64,000 nucleotides of DNA, taken from contig CAWCGU010000006.1 of the NCBI GenBank assembly GCA_963795195.1, positions 2,232,001-2,296,000 of the forward strand, in the 5' to 3' direction. The notes beneath the pieces are model-generated. The model had not been told where the DNA came from. It did no database searches and saw only the letters and a program-made list of their open reading frames with translations. The position numbers and the translations under genes are program-made. This document shows, in pieces, positions 29,178-35,755 of this stretch (positions within the stretch are counted from its first letter, which is position 1; each line of letters starts with the position of its first letter). This DNA comes from CAWCGU01 sp963795195. Lineage in GTDB: Bacteria; Actinomycetota; Thermoleophilia; Solirubrobacterales; 70-9.

Positions 29178-29417
29178 TCAGCGCGTCAGCGTCGCGACCA
29201 CGTCCACTCGCGCCGGGCGCGGAGAGGCCGTGATCGTGAAGAACTCGCGTGCCCGTCCGGAGTGATCACACCAGGGACAGTCGAGCGAAGCGCCGACCCC
29301 GAGACCTCCAGCCGCCGCCACCGGCAGATCACACGCCGGGCAGGCAAGAGTCCCGCTCGCCACCAGCCAGGATCCGGAGACCTCGCGCCGCTCTTCGAGC
29401 CCGCCGATGCGCTCCAT
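29178..29417 (-). CDS. small zinc-ribbon protein, function unknown
   Basis: A 79-residue protein with two Cys pairs spaced like a zinc ribbon: CPACDLP at about residue 27 and CPWCDHSGRAREFF at about residue 48. The C-terminus is short and basic. ATG at 29417 is the first canonical start, but the same frame continues upstream with plausible protein (HRDIEPARSERDEQ) to a stop at about 29480 without another ATG, GTG or TTG, so the real start may be a rare codon. It is divergent from the ArsR gene. Confidence 0.55.
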   Translation of the reverse strand: MERIGGLEERREVSGSWLVASGTLACPACDLPVAAAGGLGVGASLDCPWCDHSGRAREFFTITASPRPARVDVVATLTR

Positions 29418-29502
29418 CTGCTCGTCGCGTTCTGAGCGGGCCGGCTCGATGTCGCGATGGAAAGCGATGACTGAAGTTTAGGAAGCGGGCCCACGTGGTA
29501 CT

Positions 29503-29520
29503 GTTAACAAAATGGTTAAC
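29503..29520. promoter_or_regulatory. twin GTTAAC operator over the arsR-family start codon
   Basis: GTTAAC (29503-29508) and GTTAAC (29515-29520), each a palindrome, flank the ATG at 29512-29514. ArsR-family repressors bind AT-rich palindromes of this kind over their own promoter. No ribosome binding site precedes the ATG, so the mRNA is probably leaderless. Confidence 0.5.
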
Positions 29521-29826
29521 GATCCATTCCGAGCGCTCTCCCACCCGATCCGCCGCGGAATCGTGGAGCGGCTCGCGGCCGGTCCGGCCACGGTGGCTGA
29601 TGCCACCGGCGGCTTCGGCGTGTCGAAGCCCGCGATCTCCAAGCACCTCAAGGTGCTCGAGGAGACCGGCGTGATGACACGCGTCGTCGAGGGCCGTACG
29701 CACAGGCTCTCGCTCGAATCCGGCGGGCTGGCCGAGGCGGTCGACTGGATGGAGCGCCAGCGCGCCCAGTGGGCGCGCATGTTCGATGTCGTCGATGAGT
29801 ACCTGAAGGAGGAAGAACCGAAATGA
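29512..29826 (+). CDS. ArsR-family winged-helix transcriptional regulator
   Basis: A 104-residue regulator with the ArsR fold: DPFRALSHPIRRGIVERL, then the recognition helix VSKPAISKHLKVLEETG and the wing MTRVVEGRTHRLSLE. There is no Cys-based metal site, so it belongs to the non-metal group often encoded with SRPBCC proteins. The stop overlaps the start of the DUF899 gene (ATGA). It heads a four-gene coupled cassette: ArsR, DUF899, a 43-residue membrane peptide, SRPBCC. Confidence 0.9.
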   Translation: MVNDPFRALSHPIRRGIVERLAAGPATVADATGGFGVSKPAISKHLKVLEETGVMTRVVEGRTHRLSLESGGLAEAVDWMERQRAQWARMFDVVDEYLKEEEPK

Positions 29827-30516
29827 ACACACCCCCAGTCGTTTCGCCCGAGGAATGGAAGGCGGCCCGCGAGGAGCTGCTGGTCTCCGAGAAGGAGCAG
29901 ACCCGCGCCCGCGACGCGCTCGCCGCCGAGCGCCGGCGGATGCCGTGGCTGGCCGTGGAAGAAGGACTACCGCTTCGAGGGCCCGAACGGAGACGCGACG
30001 CTTGCCGACCTCTTCGAGGGGCGCCGCCAGCTGGTCGTCTACCGAGCCTTCTACGGGCCCGAGGTCACCACGTACGCCGAAGGCGGTTCCTACCCGGAAC
30101 GGGGCTGCGTGGGTTGCTCGTTCGTCGCCGACCAGGTGGCACACCCTGCCCACCTGAACGCGCGCGACACGACGCTCGCGTTCATCTCGCGCGCCCCCCA
30201 GACCGAGATCCAGGGCCTAAAGGAGCGGCACGGCTGGGAGCGCATCCCGTGGTACACGGTCACCGATGACTTCGACAAGGACTTCGATGTCGACGAGTGG
30301 CACGGCACCAACGCCTTCATACGCGAGGACGGGAAGATCTACCGCACGTACTTCATCGACGGCCGCGGCGACGAAGCGATGGGCAGCACCTGGAGCTACC
30401 TAGACGTGACCGCGCTCGGGCGCCAGGAGGCGTGGGAGGACTCCCCGGACGGCTACCCGCAGACGCCTCCCTACGGGTGGTGGAACTACAACGACGCGTA
30501 TCCGGCTGCCGCGTGA
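29823..30516 (+). pseudogene. DUF899 family protein (thioredoxin-like fold), frameshifted
   Basis: The N-terminus reads MNTPPVVSPEEWKAAREELL, typical of DUF899, in the first frame. After about 29958 the family sequence continues one frame over: KKDYRFEGPNGDATLADLFEGRRQLVVY, GCVGCSFVADQ (the Cys-x-x-Cys of the family), ARDTTLAFISRAP, and GWWNYNDAYP at the end. One extra base at 29957-29964 causes the break (694 bases, 231 codons plus one base). Family members are predicted redox or thiol proteins. Start overlaps the ArsR stop; stop overlaps the next GTG. The rest of the gene is intact, which suggests a sequence error. Confidence 0.78.
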
Positions 30517-30644
30517 TCGCCCACCTGGGAGGCGTACCGGTCGAGGAGCTGTTGCCGTCGGCCGCCGGCGCGAGCGCGGCCCTGCTGGTCGCGCGCGGGT
30601 GGATAATCCAGCGGATGCGGCGCCGACGCGAGCCAGGAACTTGA
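30513..30644 (+). CDS. 43-residue membrane peptide in the ArsR cassette
   Basis: A short protein (IAHLGGVPVEELLPSAAGAS...) with one hydrophobic segment (about residues 14-32) and a basic tail RMRRRREPGT, so it should sit in the membrane with the tail inside. The GTG start overlaps the DUF899 stop (GTGA) and its own stop overlaps the TTG of the SRPBCC gene (TTGA). This double coupling argues that it is a real gene even though it is small. Confidence 0.6.
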   Translation: MIAHLGGVPVEELLPSAAGASAALLVARGWIIQRMRRRREPGT

Positions 30645-31085
30645 CCGAGAAGCTGACGGCACGCCTGGAGCGCACCTTCGACGGCTCCCGCCCAGGCGGT
30701 ATTCGACGCCTGGACCAGCGAGGAGGTGATGTGCCGCTGGTGGCGCGTGGGGCACGACTGGCCGACGAGCGAGGCCACCGTCGATCTGCGGATCGGGGGC
30801 GAGGTTCGGGTGGTCATGCATGACCCTCACGAGGACGCGCGGTACGGCGGTGGAGGCACCTACACCGAGATCGACCCTCCGCGCCGGCTCGCTTTCACCT
30901 GGGCCTGGGACGACGACGGCCACAGACGGCAGCTGATCGAGATCGAGTTCGAAGAGATCGACGGTGCGACCACGGTCCGCCTCACCCACAGCGGCCTTTG
31001 GGATCAGGAGGCGGTGCGTTCGCACGAGGGCGGTTGGAGCGGGGTCTTCGACAACCTCAAGCGCGAGCTCAGCGGCACCGGCTGA
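30641..31085 (+). pseudogene. SRPBCC (AHSA1-like) protein, frameshifted
   Basis: The first frame gives TEKLTARLERTFDGSRP; after about 30691-30696 the next frame gives AVFDAWTSEEVMCRWW, then GHDWPTSEATVDLRIGGEVR and GGWSGVFDNLKREL. Together they form a complete AHSA1-type START-like domain of about 148 codons, broken by one extra base. These proteins bind small hydrophobic ligands and are often encoded with ArsR regulators. TTG start at 30641 overlaps the previous stop. The open part from 30726 on (119 codons) lacks the first strand and helix. Confidence 0.75.
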
Positions 31086-31736
31086 TCAGCGCGCGTCGCT
31101 GGGATTCGTCACGCAGAGAGTTCGCGCCTCAGGCGTATTCACGTCGCCGATCGCGCGATCGCCGAGATCGTTTGACACCCAGGCGCTCTCCGTCGTCGCA
31201 TTGACACCCGTCCGGAAGTACGAGTCGGTCCAGAAGAACTCGTTGGCGAGGGTGATCCCGGGGATGTCGTGGTTGAAGCCGAGGGCCGTCGCCTGACCAA
31301 CCGTCGGCAGCCAAAGGTCTAGACCGCGGCAGTGGTCGCTCGCCAGTTTCCAGGTGCGGATCACGAGATCGCCGCCAACGCAGAGCCGGCCGAGCCGGAT
31401 GGTCGTGGAGGGACAAGTGTCCGTGACACCCTCGAGGCTGGCCTCGTCGATGTCGGTACCGCCGAGCGAACCGTCCGCGATCTCGGCGCCGCCGAGCGAA
31501 CCGTCTGCGACGTCGCCCGCAGTCACCGATCCGTCCGTGAGGTCCGCTCCGCTCAGGCTCTCGTCCCTGACGTCAACTCCGGTCAGGTTCTCGTTCTTCA
31601 CATCGGCTGTCCGCACGGCCCCGCGCTTGATGCTTTTCGCGGTGACCGAGTTCTTGGGGGCGGTGGTGACGGCGTAGGCCGCGCCGCCGAGCGCCACGAA
31701 CAGCGCCAGGTAGGCCACGATCGTTCCGTGCCGCAT
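31086..31736 (-). CDS. secreted low-complexity protein with pentapeptide-like DGS repeats
   Basis: A 216-residue exported protein. The signal segment is IVAYLALFVALGGAAYAV. Then SIKRGAVRTADVKNENLTGVDV and a series of near-repeats (LSGADLTDGSVTAGDVADGS, LGGAEIADGSLGGTDIDEAS) resemble a short pentapeptide-repeat or left-handed helix. The C-terminal 110 residues contain four Cys (DTCPSTT, LCVGG, DHCRGL, TLCVTN) and the usual W/F residues of an exported domain (NEFFWTDSYF). Related in design to the protein at 28060. It converges directly on the SRPBCC gene. Confidence 0.78.
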   Translation of the reverse strand: MRHGTIVAYLALFVALGGAAYAVTTAPKNSVTAKSIKRGAVRTADVKNENLTGVDVRDESLSGADLTDGSVTAGDVADGSLGGAEIADGSLGGTDIDEASLEGVTDTCPSTTIRLGRLCVGGDLVIRTWKLASDHCRGLDLWLPTVGQATALGFNHDIPGITLANEFFWTDSYFRTGVNATTESAWVSNDLGDRAIGDVNTPEARTLCVTNPSDAR

Positions 31737-31810
31737 ACTTGAATCCTACGCCCTGATGCTTGGTGCACCGAGGTGCTCGGGCTCCACCATCGATACGCAG
31801 GTTGTAAGCC

Positions 31811-32230
31811 ACGAGTCCTGCTGACCCAGACAGCGACGCACACCTCGTCTTCTACGACGCCGACTGCGGCTTTTGCAAATGGCTGCTTGCCGGTCTGCTG
31901 CGCTGGGACCGGGCACGGCGAATGCGGCCGATTCCCCTGCAGGGTTCGGAGGCCGGCGTCCTGCTTGCTGACATCGCACCGGAGCAGCGGATGCGCTCTT
32001 GGCATCTCGTCTCCCCGGTTGGCGAGCGGCTCTCCGGGGGGGCGGCGATCCCCGCATTCATCGGCCTACTTCCCCGCGGGCGGGTGCCCGCGGCAATCGC
32101 GGCGCGGTTCCCGGCGGTCCTCGACCACGGCTACCGCTGGGTCGCCGAACACCGCTCGCAACTCTCCAAGCTCGTTCCCGCTAGCGCCAAGGCGCGGCTC
32201 GGGGCAAGGCTGGATCAGCATGGGTGCTGA
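31811..32230 (+). CDS. DCC family (DUF393) thiol-disulfide oxidoreductase-like protein; start unclear
   Basis: The protein contains the DCC family signature LVFYDADCGFCKWLL followed by the usual body (RRMRPIPLQGSEAGVLL, GGAAIPAFIGLLP). The frame is open only from a TAA at 31805-31807, and between that stop and the motif there is no ATG, GTG or TTG. An ACG at 31811 would give 139 residues; the first ATG (31922) would remove the Cys pair and cannot be right. Either a rare start codon is used or a base is missing upstream. Family members are predicted membrane-associated redox proteins. Confidence 0.6.
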   Translation, partial: TSPADPDSDAHLVFYDADCGFCKWLLAGLLRWDRARRMRPIPLQGSEAGVLLADIAPEQRMRSWHLVSPVGERLSGGAAIPAFIGLLPRGRVPAAIAARFPAVLDHGYRWVAEHRSQLSKLVPASAKARLGARLDQHGC

Positions 32231-32322
32231 CGACGGCCTCCCACAGCTCACCTTTGCCTCGGTCGCGCGCTGGGAAACGAACCGGGGCGTCCGACCGAGC
32301 GGGGAGGCCTAGAATCGCGACG

Positions 32323-32457
32323 GTGACCGGGATCATCGAACATCAACCAGCCTGCCGCCACTGCGGCAGCCCAGTCAAGCCGCTGCATCGATGCGACGGC
32401 TGCGGGAAGCGCTCGATCCTCGCCTTCTTCCTGCCGCGCTGGGGCACGCGTTGGTAG
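32323..32457 (+). CDS. 44-residue zinc-ribbon peptide
   Basis: A short protein with two CxxC pairs (ACRHCGSP and RCDGCGKRS) and a hydrophobic end (ILAFFLPRWGTRW). The start is GTG at 32323. The four Cys spacing fits a zinc ribbon and the frame ends exactly at the start of the lipase gene (TTGGTAG overlap), so it is probably translated. Function unknown. Confidence 0.45.
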   Translation: MTGIIEHQPACRHCGSPVKPLHRCDGCGKRSILAFFLPRWGTRW

Positions 32458-33575
32458 CTACCAGCGCCGTCGACCGCTCCCAGTTCCGCGGCCCGGCCTT
32501 CTATGAGAGCGCCGACCCACTTTCAGAGGGAGCGCCCGGTGACCTGATCCGCTCGGAGCGGATGACGGCCTTCCTCAGTCCCGGCATTCCGATTCGCGCC
32601 AGGGCCTGGCGCATCCTCTACCGCTCCACATCGGCGACCGGCGAACCGACCGCGGTTTCGGGAACGGTGCTCGTACCCAAGGGGGCGAAGCGGGGGATGC
32701 CGCTCGCCGGCTACGCAATCGGCACGCACGGGATCGGCGACCAGGCCGCGCCATCGCGGATGCTCGCTCGTGGCACCGACTACGAGGCCGGCTTGATCGC
32801 GATGACCCTGCGCCGCGGTTGGGCCGTCGCGGTGACGGACTACCAGGGGCTCGGGACCCCGGGTGACCACACCTACATGGTCGGCCATGCGCTTGGGCCC
32901 AACGTGCTCGACTCGATGCGCGCGGCGCGCAACCTTCTGACCAAGCACCTCGATCCCGACGGACCGGCGGGCGTCATCGGCTACTCCGAGGGCGGCTACG
33001 CGGCTGCTTGGGCCGCGCAGCTGCAGCCGTCCTACGCGCCCGACGTCCCGCTCGTCGGCGCCTGCGTCGGTGCCGCAGCGGCGAGCACGGAAGACGGTGC
33101 CCGCAGGCTCGACGGCACGTTCTTCTCGTTCTTCGCCCTCTACGGCGCGATCGGCTACGCAGCCGCGTACCCGGAGCTCGACCTCGATACCTACCTGACC
33201 CCCAAGGGCCGTGAAGCGATAGCGATGCTGCGCGACTCGACGATCTTCGGCGCGGCGCTGCGCGGGCCCCGCTTCGTCAAGGCCGAGGAGATCAGCAGCC
33301 CCAACGTGCTTGAGCTGCCCGAGTGGGTGGCGCGCCTGCGCGAAAACCGGCTGGGGACGATCGCGCCCGAGGCGCCGACGCTGCTCTACCACGCCCGCGG
33401 GGACCAGATCGTCGCCTACCAGCAGAGTCTCGACCTGCGTGACGACTGGAGCGCGCTCGGGGCGGACGTCCGCCTCTACACCACGCGTGGGGGCTTCGAG
33501 CACATCACCGGCGGAGGCGCCGGCCTTCCCGTCGCCCTCGGCTGGCTCGCGCGACGATTTGCGGGCACGAGCTAG
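32451..33575 (+). CDS. secretory-lipase family (LIP) alpha/beta hydrolase
   Basis: A serine hydrolase of about 374 residues. The family-typical N-terminal part (FYESADPL, AWRILYRSTSATGEPTAVSGTVLVP) is followed by the nucleophile motif GYSEGG and the late acid and His region (LLYHARGDQIV, GGFEHITGG). No signal peptide is seen with this start. TTG at 32451 has GGGG six bases upstream and overlaps the zinc-ribbon stop; an upstream ATG at 32391 is in frame but would overlap that peptide by 67 bases. Likely hydrolyses lipid or small esters; exact substrate unknown. Confidence 0.82.
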   Translation: MVATSAVDRSQFRGPAFYESADPLSEGAPGDLIRSERMTAFLSPGIPIRARAWRILYRSTSATGEPTAVSGTVLVPKGAKRGMPLAGYAIGTHGIGDQAAPSRMLARGTDYEAGLIAMTLRRGWAVAVTDYQGLGTPGDHTYMVGHALGPNVLDSMRAARNLLTKHLDPDGPAGVIGYSEGGYAAAWAAQLQPSYAPDVPLVGACVGAAAASTEDGARRLDGTFFSFFALYGAIGYAAAYPELDLDTYLTPKGREAIAMLRDSTIFGAALRGPRFVKAEEISSPNVLELPEWVARLRENRLGTIAPEAPTLLYHARGDQIVAYQQSLDLRDDWSALGADVRLYTTRGGFEHITGGGAGLPVALGWLARRFAGTS

Positions 33576-33635
33576 CGGGTGCATCGTCGGCGATTCGCGG
33601 TCCTCGGATCTCGAAGTGGTCGAGGCGCCGGTCTG

Positions 33636-34640
33636 ATGCACGGCGTCGAGCCTTCCCGCACGGTCCGCTCCGCGGGCGCCAAGCTCGCCGTCTGGGAGAA
33701 CGGTGATCCCGCCGACCCGACGCTGATCCTCGTCCACGGGTTTCCGGACGCCCACTCGGTCTGGGACGAGGTTGTCGAGTTGTTGGCCGACCGCTTCCAC
33801 GTCGTCGCCTATGACGTTCGCGGGTTCGGGCTTTCAACCGCGCCTGCGCGCAGCGGCGCCTACCTGCTGGACAACCTCGCCCTCGATCTCGAGGCGGTGA
33901 TGGACGCGGTCAGCCCCGATGACCCAGTGCACCTCGCCGGGCACGACTGGGGGGCCTTTCAGTGCTGGGAGGCGGTTGACGCTGAGCGCCACGAGGGCCG
34001 GATCGCCTCGTTCACCGCGGTCGCCGGCCCTCGCATCCAGAACGCGGGGAGCTGGGCGCTGGCCCGCCTGCGCCTGCGGCCGGCTGGCCTCTTCGAGCTG
34101 CTCGACCAGGCCCGTCGCTCGCTCTACATCGCTGCCGCCCAGCTGCCGCGGCTCCCCGAGCTGACGATCGACGCCGCAATCGGCCGCGGCTACGTCGCGA
34201 CGCTGAGGCGCGTCGACAAAGTCGAGCCCCGGCCCGGGCATCCCGCCGACTCAGTCGCCGATGACGCGAAGGCCGGGCTCGCGCTCTATCGCGAAAACCT
34301 GAGGCCGCTCGGCGGCCGCCATGGCCCGGGCCCGACCGACGTGGCGGTGCAGCTGGTCGTGGCCACCAGGGACCCGTTCATCTCGACCGCGCTCTTCGAT
34401 GATGCCTCGAGCTGGGCGACGACGATCTGGCGGCGAGACATCCGGGCCGGGCACTGGGTCCAGCGCTCGCACCCGGAGGCTGTGGCCGGCATGCTCGCTG
34501 GACGGATCGAGCACGCGGAAGGAGCCGAGGAGCCCGCAGCGATGCGCCGGGCTCGCTGGCGCGGACCGGCTGCGCAACCTGTTGGCCGCGGGCGTTGGCG
34601 GCGAAGCTGGAAGCGGTGGACGAGGCTCTGGTCTGAGTGA
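33636..34640 (+). CDS. alpha/beta hydrolase of the epoxide hydrolase / haloalkane dehalogenase type
   Basis: A hydrolase of about 334 residues. Visible motifs are LVHGFPDAHSVWD (oxyanion region), VAYDVRGFGLS, and GHDWGAFQCWE with the nucleophile Asp. The distal His is in GHWVQRSHPE. In related actinobacterial proteins this domain is fused to an SDR (EphD type); here it stands alone. The start used is ATG at 33636; the frame is open upstream to 33579. The last 45 residues are basic and atypical, so the true C-terminus could be affected by a frame error. Confidence 0.85.
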   Translation: MHGVEPSRTVRSAGAKLAVWENGDPADPTLILVHGFPDAHSVWDEVVELLADRFHVVAYDVRGFGLSTAPARSGAYLLDNLALDLEAVMDAVSPDDPVHLAGHDWGAFQCWEAVDAERHEGRIASFTAVAGPRIQNAGSWALARLRLRPAGLFELLDQARRSLYIAAAQLPRLPELTIDAAIGRGYVATLRRVDKVEPRPGHPADSVADDAKAGLALYRENLRPLGGRHGPGPTDVAVQLVVATRDPFISTALFDDASSWATTIWRRDIRAGHWVQRSHPEAVAGMLAGRIEHAEGAEEPAAMRRARWRGPAAQPVGRGRWRRSWKRWTRLWSE

Positions 34641-34676
34641 GAGGGCGCCCGGCAACAGGTGGCCGTGCGCCCCAGG

Positions 34677-35732
34677 TCAGCCCCGCTCGGCCCCCACCCA
34701 GTCGTCCAACGCCTGCCAGCGGGCGTAAAGCCACTCGATCCGCCCCTGCTCATCCGCCGGCACGTCGCTCGCCGAATGTCTCCAGAACTTCATCTTGATC
34801 GTCTGGCCGACTAGGCCACCCGCCCAGATGTCGCTGATGTACTCGAAGCCGTCGAAGCCGACGTGGCCGAAGACGACGATGTCCACTTTCCCTGCCGTCT
34901 CGTCGAGCAGGGCCAGCGGGCCGCCCAGCCGCGGCGGGAGGATGTTGCGGATCTTGCTCGCGAGTGGTGCGAGCTCGGGCTGGCGCTCGGCGATCACCTC
35001 CTGGGCTCGGGCAAGCTTCTTCGGGGTGTAGCGGGTGCCCTCCGGGTAGATGAGGATGCCCTCGCTTGGGCCCATGTTGTGACTGAGCTCGCGCAGCGCG
35101 GCGATCTCCGCCTCGGGGTTCTCAGAGGCCCGGCGGATGTAGTTGGTCGGCACCCAGCGGCCGCCGATGTCGATCACCGGGATCATCTGCAGCTCGCGCT
35201 TGAGCACGAAGCGCAGGCCGATCCCGTGCTCGCGCACGACCACCGCGTCGGGAAGCATGTTGTCGATGATGCTGGCGTGGCGGATCATGATCAGCACCGG
35301 CCCCGGCCCCGCCAGCTCCAGGTCTTCGATCTCGAACTTGAGCCCGAACAGGACCCTGGCCCCGCCGATGTGGCTGCGCGCCCAGTGGCGGCGCAGGCCG
35401 TAGAGCCAGCGGCGACGCCGCAGCGAGCCCTCGCCGAACGGCCCGCCGGTGGCGATCCAGATGAAGAGCATCGCGGCCATTGCTCGCATCTCCGCGAACA
35501 GGAACCACCAGAGCATCGCCAGCAGGCGCACGCCGGTCCAGGGCTTCCGGCGCCGCAGCCAGATCACCAGGTCGATGATCGCCGCCCCGATCAGCAGCAG
35601 CGGGAAGAGGACCGTGACCAGCACGAAGGCGACGATCTCGAGGCCGATCCCTCGAACGCGGCGAAAGATGCGGGCGCCGCGCGGTCCGTCGTCGGCGAAC
35701 AGGGGTCCAGCGGTTGGTGGTAGCACCCCCAT
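34677..35732 (-). CDS. PlsC-like membrane acyltransferase
   Basis: A 351-residue protein with two N-terminal membrane segments (about residues 32-57 and 68-92) and an acyltransferase domain. The catalytic motif is IRHASIID (H-x4-D) and the phosphate-binding motif is IYPEGTRYTP. Such enzymes transfer acyl groups to lysophosphatidic acid or related alcohols; this long actinobacterial type is not a standard PlsC. It lies beside the SDR-acyl-CoA synthetase gene, 23 bases downstream of it on the same strand, so both probably belong to a lipid operon. Confidence 0.85.
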   Translation of the reverse strand: MGVLPPTAGPLFADDGPRGARIFRRVRGIGLEIVAFVLVTVLFPLLLIGAAIIDLVIWLRRRKPWTGVRLLAMLWWFLFAEMRAMAAMLFIWIATGGPFGEGSLRRRRWLYGLRRHWARSHIGGARVLFGLKFEIEDLELAGPGPVLIMIRHASIIDNMLPDAVVVREHGIGLRFVLKRELQMIPVIDIGGRWVPTNYIRRASENPEAEIAALRELSHNMGPSEGILIYPEGTRYTPKKLARAQEVIAERQPELAPLASKIRNILPPRLGGPLALLDETAGKVDIVVFGHVGFDGFEYISDIWAGGLVGQTIKMKFWRHSASDVPADEQGRIEWLYARWQALDDWVGAERG

Positions 35733-35755
35733 GGCGTCGATCCTAGAGCGCGGAC

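Noticed and set aside
32523..33800. Long minus-strand frame of 425 codons opposite the lipase gene
   Set aside because: The plus-strand frame has the lipase motifs and the GYSEGG nucleophile; the antisense translation is Arg/Ala/Val-rich with no recognisable domain, a common shadow in high-GC DNA.
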